Source: Thiodiazotropha sp050305975
Lineage (GTDB): Bacteria; Pseudomonadota; Gammaproteobacteria; Chromatiales; Chromatiaceae
Assembly: GCA_050305975.1 (NCBI GenBank)
Contig: JBNLGI010000088.1
Span: 1-64,000 of the forward strand
Length of the DNA: 64,000 bases
Direction of reading: 5' to 3'
Positions 24,481 through 32,567 of the stretch are shown in pieces. The notes under the pieces are model-generated. The model saw nothing but the letters and a program-made list of their open reading frames with translations, made no database searches and was not told the DNA's origin. The stretch's first letter is position 1; every line of letters begins with the position of its first letter. The translations under genes and the position numbers were made by a program.

Positions 24481-25475
24481 ATAGCGAGAACACCCTGCGC
24501 TCCTGGCGGCAGTGGGAATTGCACCGGAGCGTCACACCGCGCAATCTTTTGATCGCTTTCCTGGTTTTTGTGTTGCTGGGCTTCTCGGCCCACAACACGG
24601 AGATGGACAAAGCCTTTGTGCAAACCTCTGGTGCGGTGCTCTCACTCTTCGGAATCGGGGAGTCGCAGGTGCTCGATGGTGCCGTACGCTTCGGCAGCCA
24701 GGCCTTTCCGCTGGTGATCTCCCAGCGTACGCCGGTCAACCGGCTTGAGCATTTCGATCGTGACGATCTGCCGCCTTTCGCCTACCTCGAGGTGGCGGAG
24801 GATCGACAATACGACGCACTGACCGATACCTGGGAGGTGGAGCAGACCGAGTTTCTGGTCGAGCCCATCGGTTATCTGAGTAAAGTGATCCGGAAGATGT
24901 GGGAGACCATTGAGATGGGGTTCTGGGGGACCTTACTCTCGATCATGATCTCGCTCCCTCTGGGTATCCTCTCCAGCCGCAACTATACGCCGCATCGGCT
25001 GGTTTACAGCCTGGCACGCGGTTGGCTCAGCTTCCACCGGGCCATGCCCGAACTGATCGTCGCGCTCTTCCTGGTGCTGATGTACGGATTCGGCCCTATT
25101 GCCGGCGTGCTCGCGCTTGCCATTCATACCAGCGGCGTGCTGGGCAAGTTCTTTGCCGATGAGATCGAAAATACGCCGCCGGGGCCGCAGATGGCGCTCA
25201 CCGCTTCCGGGGCGAGTGCGCTGAAGGTGCTGCGCTATGCGGTCTTTCCCCACGTATTTCCCGCCTGGATCGCCTATGTGCAGTACATCTTCGAGCGCAA
25301 TATCCGAACCGCCACCGTGCTCGGCATCGTCGGCGCAGGCGGCATCGGCATGGAGCTGAAGGGACGCTGGGACCTGTTTGACTACGGTCACGTCTCCACC
25401 ATTCTGATGGCGATCTTTGTGACCGTCGTAATGCTCGAGTTTTTCTCCCAGAGGTTGCGCAACAAGACACTGTAA
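24477..25475 (+). CDS. phnE: Phosphonate ABC transporter, permease
   Basis: The 332-residue permease has an N-terminal helix (LIAFLVFVLLGFSA), an extracytoplasmic insert of about 90 residues, and the transport domain with the EAA-type loop TASGASALKVLRYAVFPHVFPAWIAYV. It ends with GIGMELKGRWDLFDYGHVSTILM, typical of PhnE. Only one permease gene is present, whereas some bacteria have phnE1 and phnE2, so the channel is probably a homodimer. It overlaps phnC by four bases and is followed by a 57-nt gap that holds another TCTAGA site before phnG. Confidence 0.94.
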   Translation: MNSENTLRSWRQWELHRSVTPRNLLIAFLVFVLLGFSAHNTEMDKAFVQTSGAVLSLFGIGESQVLDGAVRFGSQAFPLVISQRTPVNRLEHFDRDDLPPFAYLEVAEDRQYDALTDTWEVEQTEFLVEPIGYLSKVIRKMWETIEMGFWGTLLSIMISLPLGILSSRNYTPHRLVYSLARGWLSFHRAMPELIVALFLVLMYGFGPIAGVLALAIHTSGVLGKFFADEIENTPPGPQMALTASGASALKVLRYAVFPHVFPAWIAYVQYIFERNIRTATVLGIVGAGGIGMELKGRWDLFDYGHVSTILMAIFVTVVMLEFFSQRLRNKTL

Positions 25476-25520
25476 CCCTCTGTGGGCTTTAGCAGACGGA
25501 CCGACACCGGACATATCCAG

Positions 25521-25530
25521 ATATCTAGAC
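25521..25530 (-). promoter_or_regulatory. Third TCTAGA site, probable PhnF operator before phnG
   Basis: ATATCTAGAC lies 2 nt before the phnG ATG at 25533. Its complement GTCTAGATAT matches the two sites before phnF. It is in the only sizeable gap within the later operon, suggesting a second regulated promoter or a roadblock for the C-P lyase genes. Confidence 0.5.
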
Positions 25531-25532
25531 CT

Positions 25533-26000
25533 ATGAACATCGAACAACCCAGAGAATCCTGGATCAGCGCACTGGCAGCCGTGCCTGAGGAGCGCCTGGC
25601 CAGGCTTGTCAATGAACTGTCGTCAGGCTGGCGGATTCAGCCCTCGAGCCTGCCCCAGGCCGGTCTCGGTATGCTCACACTGCGCGAATCAGCTTTCAAC
25701 GAGCCCTTTTACCTGGGCGAGTTTCCATTGGCCAGCTGTGCTGTCCGTGTCGTTACCGAATCGGGGCAGACGGGTGAGGGGGCGGCGCAGGTCATGGATG
25801 ACCGAGTGGAACGGGCGCAACAGCTGGCGCTCTGCGATGCCATTCTGGCGGGTCGGCTGGTGGGCTGGCAGCGACTGCTCGAGCTGATGGAGGAGGGGCA
25901 GAATCGGCTTCAACAGACCTGCTTAGAGCGTAAGGCGCTGTTGGCGAGGACACGGGTGGACTTCAGTCTGCTGGATGATTTGGGAGATATCGATGATTGA
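25533..26000 (+). CDS. phnG: C-P lyase core subunit PhnG
   Basis: The 155-residue protein matches PhnG: W-I-S-A-L at the start, then LTLRESAFNEPFYLGEFPLASCAVRV and GEGAAQVMDDR. PhnG joins PhnH, PhnI and PhnJ in the cytoplasmic core that links phosphonate to the ribose of ATP and cleaves the C-P bond. ATG 25533 is chosen over 25482 because the preceding residues are not family-like and a TCTAGA operator lies between. It overlaps phnH by 8 nt. Confidence 0.92.
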   Translation: MNIEQPRESWISALAAVPEERLARLVNELSSGWRIQPSSLPQAGLGMLTLRESAFNEPFYLGEFPLASCAVRVVTESGQTGEGAAQVMDDRVERAQQLALCDAILAGRLVGWQRLLELMEEGQNRLQQTCLERKALLARTRVDFSLLDDLGDIDD

Positions 26001-26547
26001 GCTGGATCCGATTTGGCAAGCGTCTACGCAACAGCGCAACTATAGGACGCTGCTCGAAGCGATGGCACGGCCGGGGGCATCACAACCGCTGCATGGTCTC
26101 GAAACAGGAAGCAGGGCCTCGCTCGCGGTGCTGGCAACCCTGCTTGACGCTTGCGTGACCCTGAGTGATCCCCATGGCCTGCTGACCGAGGCCGACTGGT
26201 CGCTGCTGCAGTGCGGGAAAGCGGATCCGGAGCAGGCCGCCTACCTGATCTGCTCGGGGCGTCTGCAGCCCGGATTCGAGCCCCGCTTGGGTACCCTCGC
26301 CAGCCCCGAGTGCTCAGCCACCCTGATTATTGAGGTGGAGAGGTTGACGGCCGGAGATCTGCAGCTCGACTTCAGCGGTCCCGGTATCCGTCACAGCGGG
26401 AGTTGTGCGGTCGATGGTTTGGACAGAGCCTGGCTGCAGTCACGTGAAACCTGGGTCTGCGCCTTCCCTCTTGGTGTCGATCTGATTCTGGTCGACAGGG
26501 AGCGGGTGTTGGCGCTGCCGCGTACCACCCAGGTGGAGGTGCACTGA
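25993..26547 (+). CDS. phnH: C-P lyase core subunit PhnH
   Basis: The 184-residue product shows PhnH features: QRNYRTLLEAMARPGA near the N-terminus, VLATLLDACVTLSDP, and the FSGPGIRHSG motif with FPLGVDLILVDRERVLALPRTT at the end. PhnH is a dimeric PLP-fold-like structural subunit of the core complex without cofactor. GGGAG lies before ATG 25993. It overlaps phnG and shares TGATG with phnI, so translation is coupled through the core genes. Confidence 0.93.
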   Translation: MIELDPIWQASTQQRNYRTLLEAMARPGASQPLHGLETGSRASLAVLATLLDACVTLSDPHGLLTEADWSLLQCGKADPEQAAYLICSGRLQPGFEPRLGTLASPECSATLIIEVERLTAGDLQLDFSGPGIRHSGSCAVDGLDRAWLQSRETWVCAFPLGVDLILVDRERVLALPRTTQVEVH

Positions 26548-27656
26548 TGGGCTATGTGGCAATCAAGGGTGGGGGTGAGGCCATCGAGGGCACCAAGGCG
26601 GTGTTCGACTATCTCCGGGCCCGCCAGGGGGCGGAGAGCCGTCCGCTCGATCTGGAGACCATCGAGAACCAGCTGCGTCTACTCCATGCGAGGGTGATTT
26701 CGGAGGGAGGTGTCTATCATCCTCAGCTCGCCTCCCTTGCCATCAAACAGGCCCAGGGGGATACGCTGGAGGCGGCGTTCGCCCTGCGTGCCTACCGTTC
26801 CACCCTGCCGCGACTGGTGGAGACTCAGCCTCTCGACACCGCATCCATGCGTGTGACGCGACGCATCTCTTCTGCGTTCAAGGATATCCCGGGCGGCCAG
26901 ATGCTGGGCGCCACCACAGATTACCATCTGCGTCTGATGCGCATGGAGCTGTTGAACGAGTCACCCGAACAGTTCAGCGCCATCACGCACGAGTGGTTCA
27001 CCGGATCAGACGTGGAGACTATTCCCGATACCTTTCCCAAGGTGATCGATGCCTTGCGACAGGAGGGATTGTTGGCTGAAACGGGGCCTCGGGAGGGGGG
27101 ATGCGTCCCCTTCGATATCACCCGAGAACCGCTGATTTTCCCGCTTCCCCGCTCGGCAGCCCTGGCCACCATGGCGCGGGGGGAACAGGGCTCCCTGCTG
27201 GCGCTGGCCTACTCGAACATGCGGGGGTACGGCGATGTCCACCCCACTGTGGCGGAGTTGCGGGTGGGATACCTGCCGGTGATGCTACCGCACCCGATCA
27301 CGGGTCAGCCGATGGAAGTCGGCGAGGTGGAGATCACCGAGTGCGAAGTGGTGGCCATGTACGAGGGGGAAGCAGTGGGGGGCAAGACTGCCTTCACTCT
27401 GGGCTATGGCGCCTGCTTCGGCCACAACGAGGTCAAGGCGATCAGCATGGCCATTCTCGATCGCTCACTGCAGAAGGGGATGCGGGACGGACCGAGCAAT
27501 GCATCGGAGGATCCTGAGTTCGTGTTGCTGCATGTGGACGGGATCGACTCCATGGGATTCTGCACCCACTACAAAATGCCCCACTACGTGACTTTTCAGT
27601 CCGACATGGACCGGCTGCGGGCGACCCAGAAAAAGGCCGCGGAGGGCGAGGCATGA
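26547..27656 (+). CDS. phnI: C-P lyase core subunit PhnI
   Basis: This 369-residue protein begins MGYVAIKGGGEAIEGT and contains RVTRRISSAFKDIPGGQMLGATTDYHLRLMRMELL, and ALAYSNMRGYGDVHPTVAELRVGYLPV. All are hallmarks of PhnI, the nucleosidase-like subunit that displaces adenine from ATP with phosphonate, assisted by PhnG, PhnH and PhnL. Length matches. The stop overlaps phnJ by ATGA. The conserved EGEAVGGKTAFTLGYGACFGHNE stretch is intact. Confidence 0.95.
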   Translation: MGYVAIKGGGEAIEGTKAVFDYLRARQGAESRPLDLETIENQLRLLHARVISEGGVYHPQLASLAIKQAQGDTLEAAFALRAYRSTLPRLVETQPLDTASMRVTRRISSAFKDIPGGQMLGATTDYHLRLMRMELLNESPEQFSAITHEWFTGSDVETIPDTFPKVIDALRQEGLLAETGPREGGCVPFDITREPLIFPLPRSAALATMARGEQGSLLALAYSNMRGYGDVHPTVAELRVGYLPVMLPHPITGQPMEVGEVEITECEVVAMYEGEAVGGKTAFTLGYGACFGHNEVKAISMAILDRSLQKGMRDGPSNASEDPEFVLLHVDGIDSMGFCTHYKMPHYVTFQSDMDRLRATQKKAAEGEA

Positions 27657-28552
27657 ATACCCGGGAGCATTTCGGCTACCTCGATGAATATGCCAAAAGG
27701 GAGGTGCGCCGGGCAGCGCTTAAGGCAGTGGCCATACCTGGCTACCAGGTCCCCTATTCGAGCCGTGAAATGCCGATGGGGCGCGGATTCGGTACCGGTG
27801 GGCTGCAGCTCACCCTGGCCCTGATCGGCGCGGGAGAGACGCTCAAGGTGATCGACCAGGGCTCCGACGACTCGGTGAATGCGGTCAACCTGCGCAGCTT
27901 TATTGAGATGACCTGTCCCGGCATCAATACGACCACCCGCACCGAGGAGGCCGATTTGATCCAGTCACGCCACCGGATCCCGGAGCGCCCCCTGCGCGAA
28001 GACCAGTTGTTGGTGCTGCAGGTGCCCTATCCGGATCCCCTGCTGGTGGTGGAGCCCTCGGAGGACAAGCGCAAGCGGCTGCACGGCGAGGGCGACTATT
28101 CGCGGCTACTGGTGAAACTCTATGAGGACATCGTGCGGTTCGACGAAATCACCATCTCCCACCGCTACCCGACCCGGATCAACGGTCACTACGTGATCGA
28201 TCCGTCGCCAATTCCCCGCTGGGATGTGCCAAAGCTCGATCAATCGCCGGCGCTGGTGCTGTTGAGCGCCGGCCGGGAGAAGAAGATCTATGCCGTGCCC
28301 CCCTATACGGACGCGGAGCCGCTGGCTTTTGAAGACAAGCCCTTCCGGGTGGAGGCGTTCTTTGACGAAAAAGGCGAGCGCCGTCCCTGCGCGCGCTGTG
28401 GTTGCCGCACCAGCTATCTCGACGAATATGTGGACTCGACCAGAGGTGACCGGATCTACCGCTGTTCCGATGCGGACTGGTGCGACGCCATACTGAGGGT
28501 GAACGCAAATGATCTGACGGGTGAGGATTCAGCTGAGGTGGTGAATGGATAA
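27653..28552 (+). CDS. phnJ: Radical SAM C-P lyase (alpha-D-ribose 1-methylphosphonate 5-phosphate C-P lyase)
   Basis: The 299-residue enzyme cleaves the carbon-phosphorus bond. Cys246, Cys249, Cys271 and Cys277 keep the C-x2-C-x21-C-x5-C spacing of E. coli PhnJ, where three bind the 4Fe-4S cluster and the last forms the thiyl radical. Gly30 in AIPGYQVP aligns with the glycyl-radical glycine. The DPSPIPRWDVPKLD and GREKKIYAVPPYT motifs are also present. It overlaps phnI by ATGA and phnK by 8 nt. All key residues are kept, so it should be active. Confidence 0.96.
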   Translation: MNTREHFGYLDEYAKREVRRAALKAVAIPGYQVPYSSREMPMGRGFGTGGLQLTLALIGAGETLKVIDQGSDDSVNAVNLRSFIEMTCPGINTTTRTEEADLIQSRHRIPERPLREDQLLVLQVPYPDPLLVVEPSEDKRKRLHGEGDYSRLLVKLYEDIVRFDEITISHRYPTRINGHYVIDPSPIPRWDVPKLDQSPALVLLSAGREKKIYAVPPYTDAEPLAFEDKPFRVEAFFDEKGERRPCARCGCRTSYLDEYVDSTRGDRIYRCSDADWCDAILRVNANDLTGEDSAEVVNG

Positions 28553-29375
28553 GGTGCTGGAGGTCAAGGGGCTTTCCAAACGATACGGTCCGGGGTGTGC
28601 CGCCTGTTACGAAAGGACAGGTCCGGCGTTCGACTCCAACATCTGCCCCCATTGCGGCAGCGTGGTGGCGGCCCACGACGTCTCCTTCGATCTCTATCGG
28701 GGCGAGATACTCGGCATTATGGGCGAGTCCGGTTCGGGCAAGTCGACGGCGGTCAAGTGTCTCTTCTTTGACGAGGAGCCGAGTGCGGGGTGCGCACGCT
28801 TTTTTGACCGCAGCGAAGTCTACGAGCTGTTCGCACTCAACAAGGCACAGCGGCGGCGTCTGGCCAATCAGCGCTTCGGCATGGTCTATCAGAATCCCCA
28901 CCTTGGCCTCAATTTCGATATCTCTGCGGGGGGCAATATCGCAGAACGGCTGCTGATGTCGGACCTGGCCAATTACGCCGAGATCCGCCGTCGCGCCAGC
29001 CGCCTGCTCAGCCGCACCGAGGTGCTTGCCGAACGTATGGATGAGATGCCGAAGAACTTCTCAGGCGGCATGCAGCAGCGGGTGCAGATAGCCAAGGCGT
29101 TGGCCACCAACCCACCGCTGCTGTTTCTGGATGAAGTGACCACTGGGCTCGACCTCTCGGTGCAGGCGGCCATTCTCGATCTGATTCTGGAGATTCAGCA
29201 GCAGGCGCGTACCTCCATGATCGTGGTCACCCATGACCTGGGCGTGATCCGCCTGCTGGCTGACCGCACCCTGGTGATGAAGTACGGCCGGGTCATCGAG
29301 GCGGGCCTTACCGATCAGATCCTGGAAGACCCGCAACACGCCTATACGCAACGCCTGGTTGCGTCGGCGCTGTAA
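28545..29375 (+). CDS. phnK: C-P lyase ABC-type ATPase PhnK with an N-terminal Cys4 insert
   Basis: The 276-residue ATPase has Walker A GESGSGKST, signature FSGGMQQRVQIAKAL, Walker B LLFLDEVTTGLD and HDLGVIRLLADR typical of PhnK, which docks on the PhnGHIJ core. Between the first strand and the next (residues 18-37) lies an insert with Cys18, Cys21, Cys34 and Cys37 in C-x2-C-x12-C-x2-C spacing, like a small zinc ribbon. From memory, E. coli PhnK lacks this insert. Walker B has Glu-Val where many have Glu-Pro. The insert may bind zinc and stabilise contact with the core. Confidence 0.92.
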   Translation: MDKVLEVKGLSKRYGPGCAACYERTGPAFDSNICPHCGSVVAAHDVSFDLYRGEILGIMGESGSGKSTAVKCLFFDEEPSAGCARFFDRSEVYELFALNKAQRRRLANQRFGMVYQNPHLGLNFDISAGGNIAERLLMSDLANYAEIRRRASRLLSRTEVLAERMDEMPKNFSGGMQQRVQIAKALATNPPLLFLDEVTTGLDLSVQAAILDLILEIQQQARTSMIVVTHDLGVIRLLADRTLVMKYGRVIEAGLTDQILEDPQHAYTQRLVASAL

Positions 29376-29385
29376 GGAGAGTGCG

Positions 29386-30111
29386 ATGAAGGATGCTCCG
29401 ATCCTGAAAGTGGAAGGCTATTGCAAGCAGTTCGCGCTGCATGAACAGGGCACGCTGATTCCCTCTTCTCATGAGGTGAATCTGACTGTCCACAAAGGAG
29501 GTCTGACGGCGCTGATCGGCCCCACTGGCAGCGGCAAGTCGACCGTGCTGAAGGGGATCTACCGCACCTATCTGCCGAGTGCCGGTCGATTGCGCTACAC
29601 CACAGCGGCGGGAGAAGAGGTGGAGCTGGCGACTGCGGACGAGCACAGGATCCTCGAACTGCGTCGCGAGGAGATCGGCTTCGTCACCCAGTTTCTCCAC
29701 TTCCTTCCGCGTCAGACTGCCGAACTGGTGGTGGCGCAGCCGCTGGTGCAGCGCGGACGTTCCCCCGAAGAGGCGCGAGCGGCGGCCCGCCATATCCTGG
29801 ACCGGCTGAATCTCCCCAAGCGGTTATGGGGTATCTCCCCCGCCACTTTCTCCGGTGGCGAGAAGCAACGGGTCAATCTGGCGCGCGGCCTCATCGCCAA
29901 GCCTCGATTGCTGTTGCTCGATGAGCCCACGGCCAGCCTCGATATGAAGACCACGGATCGTGTGGTGAGGCTGCTTGAAGGACTGAAACGCGAGGGCGTG
30001 GCCATGCTGGCCATTTTCCATCAACCCGAATTGGTGGAGCGACTGGCCGACCAGGTGGTTGAACTCCAGCCGCCGGCCGCCGCGACTCCATCCCTTGAGG
30101 AGATAGCCTGA
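29386..30111 (+). CDS. phnL: C-P lyase ABC-type ATPase PhnL
   Basis: The 241-residue protein carries Walker A GPTGSGKST, signature FSGGEKQRVNLARGL and Walker B LLLLDEPTASLDMKT, and starts LKVEGYCKQFALHEQG, as in PhnL. With PhnGHI it supports formation of the ribosyl phosphonate triphosphate. AAGGAG lies 7 nt before ATG 29386, 10 nt after the phnK stop. It overlaps phnM by TGATG at 30109-30113. No unusual residues were noted. Confidence 0.95.
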   Translation: MKDAPILKVEGYCKQFALHEQGTLIPSSHEVNLTVHKGGLTALIGPTGSGKSTVLKGIYRTYLPSAGRLRYTTAAGEEVELATADEHRILELRREEIGFVTQFLHFLPRQTAELVVAQPLVQRGRSPEEARAAARHILDRLNLPKRLWGISPATFSGGEKQRVNLARGLIAKPRLLLLDEPTASLDMKTTDRVVRLLEGLKREGVAMLAIFHQPELVERLADQVVELQPPAAATPSLEEIA

Positions 30112-31262
30112 TGAAAATGTATCTGACTCGCGCCCGTGTGGTGCTCTACGACGAGGTGTTGGAAGATGCCTCGCTGTTGATCGAGGAGGGTGTCATACGA
30201 GCGATCAACCCCGAATCCTGTGGTGAGGCACGAATCCAGGATCTGAAGGGTGAGCTGTTGATGCCCGGTATGATCGACCTGCACTGCGATGCATTGGAAA
30301 AGGAGGTCGAACCGCGTCCCAATGTGCACTTCCCCCTCGACTTTGCCTGCGCCCAGGCGGATAAGCGCAATGCGGCCGCGGGTATCACCACGGTCTACCA
30401 TGCGCTCTCTTTCGCCAGTGACGAGCTGGGGGTTCGCAACACCCGGTTTGCCGCCCAGGTGGCGGAAGCGGTACACGACTGGCGCCCCCATGGCTTGGTC
30501 GACAACCGCGTTCACTGCCGTTATGAGATCACCGACGAGACAGGGGTGGCGGTTCTGCAGCAACTGCTGGCCGACAATGCGATGCACATGATCTCGATGA
30601 TGGACCACACGCCGGGCCAGGGTCAGTTCAAGGATATGGCGGCCTACCGTGACTTCCTGACCCGCACCTACAAGAAGACCGCCGATGAAGTGGAAGTGAT
30701 CGTTGAGCGCAAACTGGAGGCGGCCAGCGGCGCCTTCGCCCGTATGCAGACTCTGGCCCGCGATGCTCACCGGGCCGGTATCGCTGTGGCCAGCCACGAT
30801 GACGACTCGGCCGCAAGGGTCGAGACCATGAGCGGAATCGGCGCCGACATCTCCGAGTTCCCGATCACTCTGGAGGCGGCGCAGGCAGCCAAGGCCGCCG
30901 GTATGTCCACTATCTTCGGCGCGCCCAACATACTGCGCGGCAAGAGCCAGTCGGGCTCCATGAAAGCGATCGATGCGATCCACGCCGGCGTGGCCGATTG
31001 CCTTTGTGCCGACTATGCCCCCGCGACCCTGATCGTGGCGGTATTGCGTATCCCGCAAGCGTCCGATCTCTCGCTGCCGGAGGCGGTGCGTCTGGTGACC
31101 GCCAATCCTGCAAGGGCGGCGAAGCTCGATGATCGCGGTGTCATCGAGGTGGGCAGGCGGGCCGATCTGATCGCCGTGGGACAACCCGGTGGCGTCCCCC
31201 AGGTGACCGATGCCTGGGTGCATGGCAAGCCAGCCTATCGGGCGCGCTACGACCATGGCTGA
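30111..31262 (+). CDS. phnM: Alpha-D-ribose 1-methylphosphonate 5-triphosphate diphosphatase
   Basis: The 383-residue amidohydrolase-fold enzyme removes pyrophosphate from the ribosyl phosphonate triphosphate to give the PhnJ substrate. The metal-binding motif MIDLHCDALEKEVEPRP, the HTPGQGQF stretch, SHDDDSAARVE and LCADYAPATL are all present as in PhnM. It overlaps phnL by TGATG and phnN by 8 nt. The length is as expected for the family. Confidence 0.95.
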   Translation: MKMYLTRARVVLYDEVLEDASLLIEEGVIRAINPESCGEARIQDLKGELLMPGMIDLHCDALEKEVEPRPNVHFPLDFACAQADKRNAAAGITTVYHALSFASDELGVRNTRFAAQVAEAVHDWRPHGLVDNRVHCRYEITDETGVAVLQQLLADNAMHMISMMDHTPGQGQFKDMAAYRDFLTRTYKKTADEVEVIVERKLEAASGAFARMQTLARDAHRAGIAVASHDDDSAARVETMSGIGADISEFPITLEAAQAAKAAGMSTIFGAPNILRGKSQSGSMKAIDAIHAGVADCLCADYAPATLIVAVLRIPQASDLSLPEAVRLVTANPARAAKLDDRGVIEVGRRADLIAVGQPGGVPQVTDAWVHGKPAYRARYDHG

Positions 31263-31821
31263 ACTGTATTATGTCATCGGCGCATCCGGGGCCGGCAAGG
31301 ACAGCCTGTTGAGCTATGCACGGGATCGCCTGCCGCTCAATGCGCCGGTGATCTTCGCCCACCGCTACATTACCCGGGGAGTCGATCTTTACGGTGAAAA
31401 CCACGTCTCGCTGAGCCGTGAGGAGTTTACGCGCCGGGCGGAACGCGGTTGCTTCGCCATGCGCTGGCAGAGCCACGGCAACCTCTATGGCGTCGGTATC
31501 GAAATCGAACAATGGCTGGCACGGGGGCTCAACGTGGTGGTGAACGGCTCGAGGGCCTATCTGCCGCAGGCGTCTTCGCTCTATTGCGAACTGGTCCCGG
31601 TCCTGATCACTGCGGAGTACGGGTTGCTGCGCCGGAGGTTGCAGCGCAGAGGGCGCGAGAGTGATGATGAGATCGAAGAGCGGCTGAATCTGGCGCAGTC
31701 ATTTGAAGAGCAGCTCACACACCCCCGCCTGCAAAGGATCGCCAACAACGGACGCCTAGAAATGGCTGGAGAAGAGTTGCTGCAATTGCTGCAAAGCGGA
31801 CAGGCTCAGGCATGCGCTTGA
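31255..31821 (+). CDS. phnN: Ribose 1,5-bisphosphate phosphokinase
   Basis: The 188-residue kinase has the P-loop GASGAGKDSLL and the guanylate-kinase-like fold with HRYITRG and FAMRWQSHGNLYGVG. PhnN phosphorylates ribose 1,5-bisphosphate to PRPP, returning the carbon skeleton from C-P lyase products to nucleotide synthesis. The start at 31255 (MAELYYV) overlaps the end of phnM by 8 nt. The next gene phnP starts 10 nt before the stop, so the pathway end genes are coupled. Confidence 0.93.
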   Translation: MAELYYVIGASGAGKDSLLSYARDRLPLNAPVIFAHRYITRGVDLYGENHVSLSREEFTRRAERGCFAMRWQSHGNLYGVGIEIEQWLARGLNVVVNGSRAYLPQASSLYCELVPVLITAEYGLLRRRLQRRGRESDDEIEERLNLAQSFEEQLTHPRLQRIANNGRLEMAGEELLQLLQSGQAQACA

Positions 31822-32567
31822 CCCTGCTCGGTACCGGCAGTGCGTCAGGCATTCCGGTATACGGATGCGATTGTGAAGCCTGTGCCGCCTCTCGGGCCGA
31901 CCCCAAGCTACGACGCGGCGCCTGCAGCGCGCTGCTGGAGGTGGCCGGGCGGCAATATCTACTCGATGCCGGGCAGCCCAATCTTACCGAGCGCTTTGTG
32001 TCCGGCTCTCTGCACGGGATCCTGCTCACCCATTTTCACCCGGACCATGTGCAGGGTCTGTTCCATCTGCGCTGGGGCAGGGGGCTGCAGATCCCGATCT
32101 ATTGCCCACCCGACTCAGAAGGCTGTGCCGATCTCTACAAACACCCGGGCATTCTCCGGTTCAGGCCGCTTCCGGCATTCGAAACTTTCAGTCTGGACGG
32201 GGTTCGAGCGACACCGCTGCCGCTGATTCACTCCAAGCCCACCTTCGGTTATCTGTTCGAATCTGCAGGGTGTCGTCTCGCCTATCTCACCGATACCAAG
32301 GGACTGCGGGAAGAGGTTCTCACACTCTTGATCCCTCCGCCGCTCGATCTCATGGTGATCGATTGCAGTTTTCCACCGGGAGTGGAAGGTGAGGGACATA
32401 ACAACCTGGATGAGGCGCTTCGATTGCATGAGGTGATCGGGCCCGAGCGGACTGTCCTTACTCACATTGGGCACGATCTGCATCGATGGCTGATGGGGCA
32501 TCTGCGAGAACTGCCCGCTGCCGTCTCTGTGGGAAGAGATGGGCAACAGGTATTCCCGCTTGTGTGA
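31812..32567 (+). CDS. phnP: Phosphoribosyl 1,2-cyclic phosphate phosphodiesterase
   Basis: The 251-residue protein is a metallo-beta-lactamase-fold hydrolase with LLTHFHPDHVQGL (HxHxDH) and further ligands in SKPTFGY, LTDTKGL and LTHIGHDL. CDCEAC near the N-terminus matches the structural zinc site of PhnP. It opens the cyclic phosphate left after the C-P lyase step to give ribose 1,5-bisphosphate for PhnN. It overlaps phnN by 10 nt and shares TGATG with the transporter gene that follows. Confidence 0.94.
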   Translation: MRLTLLGTGSASGIPVYGCDCEACAASRADPKLRRGACSALLEVAGRQYLLDAGQPNLTERFVSGSLHGILLTHFHPDHVQGLFHLRWGRGLQIPIYCPPDSEGCADLYKHPGILRFRPLPAFETFSLDGVRATPLPLIHSKPTFGYLFESAGCRLAYLTDTKGLREEVLTLLIPPPLDLMVIDCSFPPGVEGEGHNNLDEALRLHEVIGPERTVLTHIGHDLHRWLMGHLRELPAAVSVGRDGQQVFPLV

